47,130 bases of DNA, taken from the NCBI RefSeq assembly GCF_907164575.1, contig NZ_CAJQYY010000036.1, positions 1 to 47,130 of the forward strand. Direction: 5' to 3'. The stretch comes from Paraburkholderia gardini. GTDB lineage: Bacteria; Pseudomonadota; Gammaproteobacteria; Burkholderiales; Burkholderiaceae. Each line of letters begins with the position of its first letter. Position 1 is the stretch's first letter. Of the stretch, positions 9,501 to 16,886 are shown in pieces. Under the pieces are notes generated by a model. The model was not told where the DNA came from. It worked only from the letters and a program-made list of their open reading frames with translations, and searched no databases. A program made the translations under genes and the position numbers.

Positions 9501-9932
9501 CAGCGCGAGCGTGATGACCGGCGCGTCGGCCGGATTCGATTTGCTGTAGACCGGTGGCGCGGGCAGATCGGTCGGCAGGTAGCTGGTGGCGGCGTTGATC
9601 GCGGCCTGCACTTCCTGCTCGGCGACATCGATGTTCAGCGCAAGCGCGAACTGCAGCACGATGACCGAACTGCCGTCCGAACTGGTCGACGTCATCTGCG
9701 TGAGGCCCGCGACCTGGCCGAACTGGCGCTCGAGCGGCGCCGTCACCGCCGACGACATCACGTCCGGACTCGCGCCTGGATAGAACGTCTTGACCTGGAT
9801 CGTCGGATAGTCGGCTTCCGGCAGCGCGGAAACCGGCAGCCCCGGCAGCGCGGCGAGGCCGATGACCAGAATGGCGATCATCAGCAGCGCAGTCGCCACC
9901 GGCCGGACGATGAAGAGTCGCGACGGGTTCAT
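6552..9932 (-). CDS. mdtB: RND multidrug efflux pump, MdtB/MuxB-like, with Ser/Gly-rich insertion
   Basis: This is a 1,126-residue HAE1-type RND transporter, about 85 longer than the roughly 1,040 usual for MdtB. Family marks include the start NPSRLFIVRPVATALLM, the Asp pair in FVVDDAIVMIENI near residue 400, GIVKKNGIMLVDFALEAERTR, and RPILMTTLCALFAGLPLA. The extra length is a low-complexity block at about residues 773-870 (DNA 7322-7612), rich in Ser, Gly, Thr and Ala, inserted between an IYIQ strand and the VPLSAVSRF strand of the second periplasmic domain. It starts by ATGA overlap with the adaptor stop and is followed by the second pump. It probably forms a B2C-type heterotrimer with that pump. 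Confidence 0.93.
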   Translation of the reverse strand: MNPSRLFIVRPVATALLMIAILVIGLAALPGLPVSALPEADYPTIQVKTFYPGASPDVMSSAVTAPLERQFGQVAGLTQMTSTSSDGSSVIVLQFALALNIDVAEQEVQAAINAATSYLPTDLPAPPVYSKSNPADAPVITLALTSRALPLSAIEDLVDTRLAPKISQLSGVGLVTISGGHKPAVRIQANPVALASYGLNLEDLRSALTSTSVNMAKGTFDGPAQAFQINANDQLLSAKGFRDVIVAYKNGAPVMLTDVAKITDGIENTKLAAWKNETPAILVNIQRQPGANTIAVVNEIQQLLPKLKATLPAAVEVTVLTDRTTTIRASVKNVQFELMLTIALVVMVMFLFLRSFAATIIPTVAVPLSLIGTLAVMHALGYSINNLTMMAFTIATGFVVDDAIVMIENISRFLEEGMKPMEAALEGARQIGFTIVSLTISLIAVLIPLLFMGDVVGRLFREFAVTLSVTVLISGIVSLTLTPMMSSRLLRHTPDAEQNRFYRWTQARFDRVIAAYGRSLRWVLDHSTATLFVVLATLVLTVFQYIEIPKGFFPPQDTGIIQAISQAPESISFAAMSRKQQQLASEILKDPAVASLSSFIGQDGINTTLNSGRIQINLKPVAERGLTASEVIDRLRDRLRDVPGVQLYLQPVQDLTVDDRVSRTQYQYTLEDPDMQELNQWTGRLVAKLRTLPELVDVTTDQQNNGISTDLTIDRPTASRLNITPDQIDSTLYDAFGQRQVSTLYTQSNQYHVILEALPEFQRNPAQLNRIYIQGSTNSAATSAAQSTSGRTSLSSSGTVSSLVASSNQSLAATTPTTVLASRASGGSGSGSSSSSSGANAGSNSTGNAGGSGGAGTGSTSGNSTSQSTPVPLSAVSRFTTRSAPLTITHQGQFPVVTISFNVAPGASLGQAVAAIQRAQGDLKMPASVQPDFQGTAAAYEDIGSNEALLILAALVAVYIVLGILYESFIHPVTILSTLPSAGVGALLALRLFHEDLGIIAVIGIILLIGIVKKNGIMLVDFALEAERTRGLSPVEAVFEAAQLRLRPILMTTLCALFAGLPLAFGSGIGAELRRPLGISMVGGLLLSQVLTLYTTPVVYVFFDGLAKRFRPRGARPRGPWTAGET

Positions 9933-11281
9933 GACGTCTGGCCGGCCTTCATGTCCGCGTCTTTCGTGCCGCTGGCGCCACTGCCGCCTTCCGCCGCGGC
10001 TGTCCCGCTCGCGCCACTTGCGGCGCCCGTATCGGGCCCGTTCCCCGCTGACGTTTTCGACCCCGGCGCGGTTGCGTTCTGGACCGTGATCTGCGCCCCG
10101 TCCTGAAGCTTGTCGAAACTGGAAATCGCCACAACCGTGCCCGCATCGATTCCGCTCACGGCCGCCGCGTCGTTCTCCGTCGCCAGCTCGGTGAGGGTGT
10201 GCATCTTCACGGTATTACCCGCGACCACGTAGACGAACGCCTGCGTGCCGTTATGCTGGAGCGCCGCCGTCGGGACGAGCACGACGTTCTTCAATGTCTT
10301 CACCAGCAACCGCGCGTTGACGAACTGGTTCGGATAGAGCGTGAGCTGCGCGTTGTCGAACTGCCCGCGAAAACGCACTGTCCCGGTCGACGTATCGACC
10401 TGGTTGTCGAGCGTCAGCAGTTTGCCGGTCGTGATTTTTGTCTGCTGCGACCGGTCGAAAATATCGACGGGCAGCGACGCGCGCCGGGTGATTTCGTCGT
10501 GGACCTGCGCGAGGTTGTCCTCCGCGACGTTGAACACAACCGTGATGGGTTGCAACTGCGTGATGACGGCAATCGAAGTCGAGCTGCCCGAGAACACCAC
10601 GTTGCCGGGATCGACCAGACGCAGCCCGATACGCCCGGAAATCGGCGACGTGATGTGGCAATAACCCAGCTGGACCTTCGCGTACTGAACCTGTCCTTCG
10701 TCGTTCTTCACGGTTCCGCGATCCTGCTCGACGATAAGCCGCTGATCCTCGTACTGCTGACGCGCGATCGCCTGCTGGCTGGACGCTTCCTGATAGCGCG
10801 CGAGATCCATCTCCGCCTGGGCGAGCACGGCGCGGTCGTGCTGCAACGTGCCTTCGGCCTGCTGCAGCTGCGCCGCGTAGCCACGCGGGTCGATGTCGAT
10901 GAGCGGGTCGCCGCGCTGGACCATCTGGCCTTCCGTGTAGTGAACGGCTTCGACCGTGCCGTTCACCTGACTGTAGACGTTGACAGTCGCGACGGGCGTC
11001 ACCGTGCCGAGCGCCTCGACGTATACGCCCATATCGCCGGCATGCGCGGATGCCGTGCGGATCGTGACGGCTTGAGGCGCCTGCGCTTCCCCGTTGCCGC
11101 TTTTCGGCTTGCGCACCACGATCAGCACCAGGATCACAGCGAACGCGATGGCCGCGCCGATCAGCACCCAGTGGCGTTTGCGACGGGACGGCGGTTCGCC
11201 CGGAGCACCTGGCTCGCCTCCAGGGCCGGGGCCGTTGCGCGAAGGTTCGGCTTCGTGTTCGCCGTGCGTGGGTTCATTCAT
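9929..11281 (-). CDS. mdtA: RND efflux periplasmic adaptor, MdtA/MuxA-like
   Basis: This 450-residue membrane-fusion protein links the RND pump to the outer-membrane channel. After a charged, Pro/Gly-rich cytoplasmic stretch there is one transmembrane helix (HWVLIGAAIAFAVILVLIVV), then lipoyl-like half-motifs (SQVNGTVEAVHYTEGQMVQRGDPL), a helical hairpin, and beta-barrel segments including SPISGRIGLRLVDPGN. The C-terminal 45 residues are Ala/Gly/Ser-rich. I chose the ATG at 11281 (MNEPTHG); a longer reading frame back to 11350 would add 23 residues that overlap tetR and look non-native. The start overlaps the end of tetR by 8 bases, so the two are translationally linked. The next gene starts by ATGA overlap. 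Confidence 0.92.
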   Translation of the reverse strand: MNEPTHGEHEAEPSRNGPGPGGEPGAPGEPPSRRKRHWVLIGAAIAFAVILVLIVVRKPKSGNGEAQAPQAVTIRTASAHAGDMGVYVEALGTVTPVATVNVYSQVNGTVEAVHYTEGQMVQRGDPLIDIDPRGYAAQLQQAEGTLQHDRAVLAQAEMDLARYQEASSQQAIARQQYEDQRLIVEQDRGTVKNDEGQVQYAKVQLGYCHITSPISGRIGLRLVDPGNVVFSGSSTSIAVITQLQPITVVFNVAEDNLAQVHDEITRRASLPVDIFDRSQQTKITTGKLLTLDNQVDTSTGTVRFRGQFDNAQLTLYPNQFVNARLLVKTLKNVVLVPTAALQHNGTQAFVYVVAGNTVKMHTLTELATENDAAAVSGIDAGTVVAISSFDKLQDGAQITVQNATAPGSKTSAGNGPDTGAASGASGTAAAEGGSGASGTKDADMKAGQTS

Positions 11282-11936
11282 GTTTTTTTTCACCCTTTCT
11301 GGCTGAAGGCACGGATGCAACGCCGCGGGCAAAGAGCGCCGCAAAGCCATCCGCCATCCGCTCGATATCGGCAGGTTGAGTCTGATGCAGTTCGCGGTGC
11401 ATGAACGCCAGCTGAAAGACGAAACCCAGCAGCAGTTCGGTCGCCATGTCGAGATCGAGTGCCGGGTCGATCATGCCCGCATCGATGTAGCGCGCAAGGC
11501 GCTCCTTGAGACTGCGCCGGACTTCCTGGCGCGTCGAGATGCGCTGGAAATCGGCCTGGAACGCACGGTCCAGCAGGACACGCGAGAAGACGATGCGGAT
11601 CGTTTCAGCGCGCTCCGCGAAAACGGCCATGCCGTGATCGATCATCTCGCGCGCTTCCCGTGCGAGCGAAGTACAGAGCGGCCGCTCGAAGAACGGGTCG
11701 CGTCTCGATGCGCCCTGGCGCTTCAACACGGCCAGCAGAAGCCCTTCCTTGCCGTTGAAATAGCGCTGGATGAGGCCTTCGGAGCATCCGGCTGCCTCGG
11801 CGATGCCACGTGTCGTGGCCTTTTCGAAGCCTCGTTCCGCGAAGGCAACCGCCGCCGCCGCGATGAGTTCTTCCTCCGTGGCCTGACGATCCCGTTGTCG
11901 TGCCCTGCCCGCCGTTGGTAGCGATGATGGTTTCAC
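11274..11936 (-). CDS. TetR/AcrR-family repressor of the efflux operon
   Basis: This is a repressor of about 220 residues. The N-terminal DNA-binding unit reads ATEEELIAAAAVAFAERGF, then TTRGIAEAAGCSEGLIQRYF, the classical TetR helix-turn-helix. The rest is a helical ligand-binding domain. The frame is open back to 12158, but the upstream part is Arg/Ser-rich and contains the operator and promoter. I therefore take GTG 11936 (MKPSSLPTAGRARQRD), which gives a normal TetR N-terminus and a short leader. It is the first gene of the efflux operon. Its stop overlaps the adaptor start, and its final codons contain eight consecutive A residues. Autorepression with release by a pump substrate is inferred. 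Confidence 0.88.
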   Translation of the reverse strand: MKPSSLPTAGRARQRDRQATEEELIAAAAVAFAERGFEKATTRGIAEAAGCSEGLIQRYFNGKEGLLLAVLKRQGASRRDPFFERPLCTSLAREAREMIDHGMAVFAERAETIRIVFSRVLLDRAFQADFQRISTRQEVRRSLKERLARYIDAGMIDPALDLDMATELLLGFVFQLAFMHRELHQTQPADIERMADGFAALFARGVASVPSARKGEKKHE

Positions 11937-11948
11937 AGCCTGCCCATG

Positions 11949-11970
11949 TGTATGTGCGTGACCACATACA
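11949..11970 (-). promoter_or_regulatory. Operator for the TetR-family repressor
   Basis: TGTATGTG and CACATACA form a perfect inverted repeat with 8-base arms and a 6-base centre. Its upstream edge shares a base with the -10 hexamer, and it lies 12 bases in front of the tetR GTG. The ACATACA/TGTATGT arm resembles AcrR-type operators. A repressor bound here would block transcription initiation for tetR and the efflux genes behind it. Confidence 0.82.
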
Positions 11971-11998
11971 TCATGCTGACCCGTCGGGCTGACGTCAA
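11970..11998 (-). promoter_or_regulatory. Sigma70-like promoter of the efflux operon
   Basis: Read on the minus strand, TTGACG (11993-11998) and CATGAT (11970-11975) are separated by exactly 17 bases, matching the -35 and -10 consensus at 5/6 and 4/6. Transcription would start inside the palindromic operator and give a leader of about 25-30 bases before the tetR GTG. Confidence 0.68.
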
Positions 11999-12051
11999 GC
12001 CGAAGATAGACATCGGGGACCGATGAATCGACGGGCGTTGGGAGCGATCTG

Positions 12052-13140
12052 CTATCGTGCGTCGCTGGCCGCGCGCTCCTGACCTGGCGTCTTCCCGAAG
12101 CACTGCTTGTAGCAGCGCCCGAGGTGGGACGGGCTCGCGAAACCACAATGCATCGCAATATCGAACAGGGACCAGGTCGATTCCCGGATCAGCTTCTGCG
12201 CGGCTTTCAGGCGCAGTTCCAGATAGAACTGCGAGGGCCGGACGCTGAAATGCTTAAGCCACATCCTTTCGAAGGTTCGCGGCGAAATCCCGGCCAGCGA
12301 AGCGATGGTTTTCATCGGAATCGGGCGTTCGATGTTTTGTTCCATCAGCGTGATGGCGTTGACGATGCGACGGTCTTCGACACCGTATCGCCACTGGATC
12401 GCCATCTTCTGACTTTCCTGCGCGGTGCGCATGCGCGTATGGATGAACTGGTCGGCCACCTCCCCTGCCATCTGGTGGCCGTGCTGGCGTGCGATCAGTT
12501 CGAGCATCATGTCGATGGCTGCCGTGCCGCCGCTGCAGGTCATCCGGTCGCCGTCGATGCAGTAGATATCGCGGCTCACGTCGAGCGACGGAAACTCCTC
12601 GGCGAGTTCCCTGAGCGCCTCCCAGTGGATCGTGCAGCGGCGCCTGTCGAGCAGCCCGGCGCGCGCGAGGATCATGGTGCCGAGGCTGATCCCGCCGAGC
12701 GTCAGACCTGTCGCCGCATAACGCCGCAAAAAATCGAATACCTGTGCGTTCCGGTAGTCCGACACACCGATACTGGCAACGACAAAAAGATGGCTGAATT
12801 CCGGTGATGACGTAATCGCGAATTCCGGCAGAAGTGCGAAGCCAGAACTCGATGACACCGGCTCGCCGTCGACACTGATCAGATGCCAGCTGTAGAGCGG
12901 CTTGCCACTGACCCGGTTGGCCGCGCGCAGTGGCTCCGTCACCGAACTGAGCGCCATCATCGAAAAATGCGGAACCAGAAAGAAGCCCATTCGCTGGGTT
13001 ACCGGGTCGACATTGTCGGTTTCTGATGGGTCCATGAGCGCGTGTGCATTGAGTGCAGGAGAGCCCGTGGCATCCCGGGCGGGTCGAACGTGATCCATCT
13101 TCGCCAGGGTATCGATGAGCCGCGTGTCGATCGACCTCAC
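12052..13140 (-). CDS. GlxA-family (DJ-1/PfpI plus AraC HTH) transcriptional regulator
   Basis: This is a regulator of up to 362 residues; an internal ATG at 13035 is an alternative start. Residues about 50-215 form a DJ-1/PfpI-like sensor domain, ending in the typical RMTCSGGTAAIDMMLELI. The position where active members of the fold carry a nucleophilic Cys reads GISLGT, so it is probably a sensor rather than an enzyme. Residues about 260-355 hold two helix-turn-helix motifs of AraC type (MKTIASLAGISPRTFERMWLKHF; SLFDIAMHCGFASPSHLGRCYKQCFGKTP). Relatives with this architecture (GbdR, CdhR, SouR) activate glycine-betaine, carnitine and sarcosine catabolism in Pseudomonas. It lies 3 bases after the MmgE/PrpD gene at the end of the ten-gene run, which suits control of that operon. 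Confidence 0.9.
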   Translation of the reverse strand: MRSIDTRLIDTLAKMDHVRPARDATGSPALNAHALMDPSETDNVDPVTQRMGFFLVPHFSMMALSSVTEPLRAANRVSGKPLYSWHLISVDGEPVSSSSGFALLPEFAITSSPEFSHLFVVASIGVSDYRNAQVFDFLRRYAATGLTLGGISLGTMILARAGLLDRRRCTIHWEALRELAEEFPSLDVSRDIYCIDGDRMTCSGGTAAIDMMLELIARQHGHQMAGEVADQFIHTRMRTAQESQKMAIQWRYGVEDRRIVNAITLMEQNIERPIPMKTIASLAGISPRTFERMWLKHFSVRPSQFYLELRLKAAQKLIRESTWSLFDIAMHCGFASPSHLGRCYKQCFGKTPGQERAASDAR

Positions 13141-13143
13141 AGG

Positions 13144-14481
13144 TTAGACCCTGATTTCGCCAAGCACCAGATCGAGCAACGCCGCGATCGGCGCGTCATT
13201 CGAACCCAGTTCGTCGACGCGGTTCTCCAGTTCCGTCGCCAGCCGGGTGCTGCAGGCGCCTTCAGCAAAGCGCCGGAATTTCTGCCGGATCGCGGCGGCG
13301 CCAAGCGGCAGATCCGGATCGCCGAGCGCCTGGGTCGTCCCGGAGTCAAGGCAGCGGCCATCGACCAGCTCCACGCTTACCTGCGCCAGGCGTTCGCCTG
13401 GAAAACGCGCGGTGAATGCCGCCTGCTCTTCGGTACGTATCAGATGGCTCAGGCGCAGCACTTCGGCATCCTTGAGTGCGTCGCCGTGAATCGCATCGAA
13501 ATCGACGACGCCATACCTGAGCGCAACCGCTACCGGAAAGAGCAGACTGTATTGCGCTTCCTCGGTCGTGGCCGGATGCGCGTGGGCGAGCCGGGTTGCG
13601 TGATGGAAGGTCCGCACCCTGACCGCGCGGATCTGCTCGCTCGAGAAACCGTGCTGCTGCCTGAGTGCCTGCGCCGCATCGATCGCCGGATGCGCCCAGC
13701 GACAGACGGGCTGCGGCTTGAAATACTGTTCCATGATGCGCCAGCGCTCGCCAAGATCGCCCCAGTATGCCTGCACTTCGGGCTGCTCGACGGTAATCGC
13801 GGGTGCGCCGGTGAATCCCTGCTGCGCCAGAAACCCCGCGCTCAAACCTGCCATGCACCCCCATCCCGAGCCATCCTTCACCATCGTCGGATGGTCGATG
13901 CAGCGCATCATCTGGCTCCGGGGCCCGTGGTATTCGGCAATGCCGAGCGCCTCGCGGGTCTGCCGCGCATCGAGCGGCAAGAGGCGTGCGACGAGCGCGG
14001 CCGCAGCCAGCGCATTCCATGCGCCCGACGTGTGATAGTCGCAGGCACTGGCATGCAGCGCCATGCCGGCGCGCGTCCCGATTTCGTAACCCAGCACGAG
14101 CGAGGTGAGGAATTCCCGGCCGCTCATGTCGGGCCGCTGTTCGGCCAGCGCAAGCAATGCCGGCAGCACGGTCACGCCGACATGCCCTTTCGTTTGCGCA
14201 TGGCCATCGTGGCCGTCGCAGCTATCGATGGTCATCGCGCCCGCGAGGCCGGCGCCGATCGGGCTCGCGATCCGCCCGTCGAAGAGAATGCGCGAGCGCA
14301 GCCTGCCGGCCGCGAAGAACTCGACCGCGTGGTCGCCTGCGATACGCGATAACGCGGTCTGTCTGCCGGCCAGCGCAACGCCCAGCAGATCGAGCAGGCA
14401 CAGTCTGCCCTGCCCGGCGACATCCTCGGGCAAATCATCGAACCTCAGTTGATGAATGAACGCAATGGTGGGGACACCCAT
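13144..14481 (-). CDS. MmgE/PrpD family protein
   Basis: This 445-residue protein belongs to the MmgE/PrpD family, which includes 2-methylcitrate dehydratase, cis-aconitate decarboxylase and iminodisuccinate epimerase. Family marks are the early DLLGVALAGRQ, GAMTIDSCDGHDGHAQTKGHVGVTVLPALLA (the His/Asp-rich active-site strand), LGYEIGTRAG, YHTSGAWNALAAAALVARLL, and the later lid-domain QYFKPQPVCRWAHPAIDA. The reaction is probably elimination or addition of water, or decarboxylation, on a small carboxylic acid; the substrate is unknown. I use ATG 14481, although a TTG codon directly before it is also in frame. It starts 3 bases after the crotonase stop and belongs to the same transcript. It is an unusual partner for an acyl-CoA pathway. 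Confidence 0.85.
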   Translation of the reverse strand: MGVPTIAFIHQLRFDDLPEDVAGQGRLCLLDLLGVALAGRQTALSRIAGDHAVEFFAAGRLRSRILFDGRIASPIGAGLAGAMTIDSCDGHDGHAQTKGHVGVTVLPALLALAEQRPDMSGREFLTSLVLGYEIGTRAGMALHASACDYHTSGAWNALAAAALVARLLPLDARQTREALGIAEYHGPRSQMMRCIDHPTMVKDGSGWGCMAGLSAGFLAQQGFTGAPAITVEQPEVQAYWGDLGERWRIMEQYFKPQPVCRWAHPAIDAAQALRQQHGFSSEQIRAVRVRTFHHATRLAHAHPATTEEAQYSLLFPVAVALRYGVVDFDAIHGDALKDAEVLRLSHLIRTEEQAAFTARFPGERLAQVSVELVDGRCLDSGTTQALGDPDLPLGAAAIRQKFRRFAEGACSTRLATELENRVDELGSNDAPIAALLDLVLGEIRV

Positions 14482-14484
14482 CAA

Positions 14485-15285
14485 TCAGTCTCCAGTAAAA
14501 ATCGGCGGGCGTTTCTGAAAGGTCGCGGCGAGCGCCTCGCGATGGTCCGCCGTCCGGTGCGCAATGCCCTGAAACGCGGCCGACAGTTCGAGCAGGCTCG
14601 GCAGGTCCATCCGCTGTCCTTCCCGGATGAGCCGCTTGGACATCCGCAACACGCCAGGCGGATTGCTGGCGATCGCCCGCGCGAGCGAAAGCGCGGCATC
14701 CATCAATTCTTCATCCGGCACGACCCGGGACACCAGTCCCCATTCGTGGGCACGCTGCGCATCGATCGGCGTGCCCGTGAAGATCATTTCACTGGCTCGC
14801 GAGAGTCCGATCACACGGGGTAGCAGCCAGGCGCCGCCGTCGCCGGGAATGATGCCAACCTTGGCGAAGCTTTCCGCGAACACCGCACTGGCGGCGGCAA
14901 TACGGATATCGCACATCAAGGTCAGGTCGCAGCCGGCGCCATGCGCCGGGCCGTTCACCGCAGCGATGCACGGCACATCCAGCTCATGAAACGCTTTCGG
15001 AATGCGCTGGATGCCGCTGCGATAGTTCTCGCGAATGTGTGCGGAGCTGCCCGCGAACGTGCCGACGTCGTCACGCATGTGCTTGATGTTGCCGCCCGAC
15101 GAGAACGCCGGACCGGCGCCGGTCAGCACGATCGCGCGGACGCCGCTATCGGCCTGCGCACGTTCGAGGGCGGCCACCAGTGCGTCGACGACCTCCAGTT
15201 CGGTCAGCGCATTGCGCGTGGCCGGCCGGTTGAGGGTCAGCGTGACGACCGAATCGTCCTGCTCATACAGTACTGCGTCGCTCAT
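14485..15285 (-). CDS. Enoyl-CoA hydratase/isomerase (crotonase) family protein
   Basis: This 266-residue crotonase-fold protein would hydrate, isomerise or dehydrate a CoA thioester. The oxyanion-hole segments are AFSSGGNIKHM (residues 60-70) and NGPAHGAGCDLTLMCDIRIAA (111-131). The two catalytic Glu positions of rat enoyl-CoA hydratase appear changed: the first aligns with Asp120 and the second with Phe140 in FAESFAKVGIIPGDGG. It is therefore not a textbook hydratase, and Asp149 or Asp120 may act instead. It lies 2 bases behind the ligase and 3 bases before the MmgE/PrpD gene. By position it could correspond to CaiD of the carnitine pathway, but I cannot claim orthology. Confidence 0.88.
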   Translation of the reverse strand: MSDAVLYEQDDSVVTLTLNRPATRNALTELEVVDALVAALERAQADSGVRAIVLTGAGPAFSSGGNIKHMRDDVGTFAGSSAHIRENYRSGIQRIPKAFHELDVPCIAAVNGPAHGAGCDLTLMCDIRIAAASAVFAESFAKVGIIPGDGGAWLLPRVIGLSRASEMIFTGTPIDAQRAHEWGLVSRVVPDEELMDAALSLARAIASNPPGVLRMSKRLIREGQRMDLPSLLELSAAFQGIAHRTADHREALAATFQKRPPIFTGD

Positions 15286-15287
15286 CG

Positions 15288-16868
15288 TCAGGCTCCTGCC
15301 ACCAGTTTCTGATAGACCGCTCCGGCCAGCTCGTGCCGCAACACCTTGCCGCTCGGATTGAGCGGTAGCTGGTCAACGAAGAACACTTTTTTCGGGCGCT
15401 TGTAGGGCGCGAGATCGTCGCTCGCCTTGCAGAACGCGACGACGTCCGCTTCAGTGAGCGCGGCGTCGCTGCGCACCACGAACGCGGTCACCGCCTGCCC
15501 CCACTTCGGGTCGGCGATGCCGATGACCGCGGCCTCCTGCACGCCGGGGCAGTGATACAGCACTTCCTCGACTTCGCGCGGATAGATGTTTTCGCCGCCC
15601 GACACGATCATGTCGTCGGCACGGCCGTGAAAGTGAAAATATCCGGCTTCATCGACGCTAAAGAGGTCGCCCGTATAGAGCCAGCCGCCCCTGAATTTCT
15701 TCTCCGTTTCAACGGGATTGTTCCAGTAGCTGGCAGCGAGTTGCGGGCCTTTCACGATCAGCTGGCCGACTTCGCCGGCGGCCACGTTCTCGGTTGGCGG
15801 CACGGCTCGCCCGGGATCGTTCCTGACGACACGGCACGTGCTGATCAGCGTCGGCTTGCCGCAGGAGCCGAGATACGCCAGTGCGTCGCGCGGATGCAGC
15901 AGCAGCGTCAGGCTCGCTTCGGTCATCCCGTAGCCGTTGAAGATGTTCGGGCAGAACGCCTGGATCACGCGCTGCATGGTCGCGGCGGGGATGGCCGCGC
16001 CGCCTGTCGTGATCATGCGCAGACTGCTGACATCGATTGACGCGAAATCAGGGTGGAACAACATGTCCTGGATCTGCGTGGGTACCGCGAACAGCGTCGT
16101 GATGCGATGCTCAGCGATTGCCTCGAGCGTGGCCAGCGGCTCATAGCGCGGCAGGATCACGTTCGCGGCGCCCACCATCAGGTGGGGCACGAAATACGCC
16201 TGCATGCCGCCCACGTGGTAAAGCGGCGCGATATGCAGCGCCGCGTCGGTGCTCGTCAGGCTGTATTCCATCACGCAGTTGGTCGCGATCGCGACGTCAT
16301 TGCCGTGCGTGTGGATCGCTCCCTTGGGCCGGCCGGTCGTGCCCGACGTGTAGACGAGTGCCGAGATATCGTCAGGCTTCAGGCGCGGCAGTGGCGCATC
16401 GAGTTGCCCGACACCCTCGATCAGCGCCTCGAACGAATGATGATGTGCCGGCGCTGCGGACGCATCGGGCGGGCTGCCCGCGACACGGATGTAGACGCGC
16501 AGATCGGGCAGCGCCTGCTCGATCTTGCCGATGACGGGCAGCATCGAATCGTCGTAGATCACGGCGCGCGCACCGGCATCGCGCAGGATGAATGCCGCCT
16601 CGTTGGCCGAGAGCCGGAAATTCATCGGCACCGCGATCGCGCCAAGCAGCTGGCACGCCATGTAGGCCGTCGGCGTCGCGTCGGAGGTTTTCTGCAGGAT
16701 CGCCACCCGGTCCATCTGCCGGACCCCGAGATTGAACAGCGCCTGCGCAAGGCATCTGACACGGCGGTTCCACGCCACATAGGTGAGCCGGGTGTCGCCG
16801 CAAACGAGGGCAAGGCGGTCGGGATATTTTTCGACCGTGTTTTCGAAGAGAGACGTGATCGTGAGCAT
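15288..16868 (-). CDS. Acyl-CoA synthetase (AMP-dependent ligase)
   Basis: This 526-residue ANL-superfamily ligase would activate a carboxylic acid to its CoA thioester with ATP. Core motifs are all present: the P-loop YTSGTTGRPKG at 173-183, NGYGMTE at 311-317, the adenylate-binding YTGD at 398-401, the hinge region GRADDMIVSGGENIYPREVEE at 415-435, and the C-terminal catalytic Lys508 in PLNPSGK. The length is typical of medium-size fatty or betaine-type acyl-CoA ligases such as CaiC. It starts 18 bases after the acyl-CoA dehydrogenase and ends 2 bases before the crotonase, so the three are almost certainly co-expressed. The substrate is not evident; the importer suggests a quaternary-ammonium acid. 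Confidence 0.9.
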   Translation of the reverse strand: MLTITSLFENTVEKYPDRLALVCGDTRLTYVAWNRRVRCLAQALFNLGVRQMDRVAILQKTSDATPTAYMACQLLGAIAVPMNFRLSANEAAFILRDAGARAVIYDDSMLPVIGKIEQALPDLRVYIRVAGSPPDASAAPAHHHSFEALIEGVGQLDAPLPRLKPDDISALVYTSGTTGRPKGAIHTHGNDVAIATNCVMEYSLTSTDAALHIAPLYHVGGMQAYFVPHLMVGAANVILPRYEPLATLEAIAEHRITTLFAVPTQIQDMLFHPDFASIDVSSLRMITTGGAAIPAATMQRVIQAFCPNIFNGYGMTEASLTLLLHPRDALAYLGSCGKPTLISTCRVVRNDPGRAVPPTENVAAGEVGQLIVKGPQLAASYWNNPVETEKKFRGGWLYTGDLFSVDEAGYFHFHGRADDMIVSGGENIYPREVEEVLYHCPGVQEAAVIGIADPKWGQAVTAFVVRSDAALTEADVVAFCKASDDLAPYKRPKKVFFVDQLPLNPSGKVLRHELAGAVYQKLVAGA

Positions 16869-16886
16869 GGGATGGGGCGAAGCTGT

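Noticed and set aside
11937..12158. N-terminal extension of the TetR repressor
   Set aside because: It would read through the promoter and operator and add about 74 Ser/Arg-rich residues unlike any TetR N-terminus.
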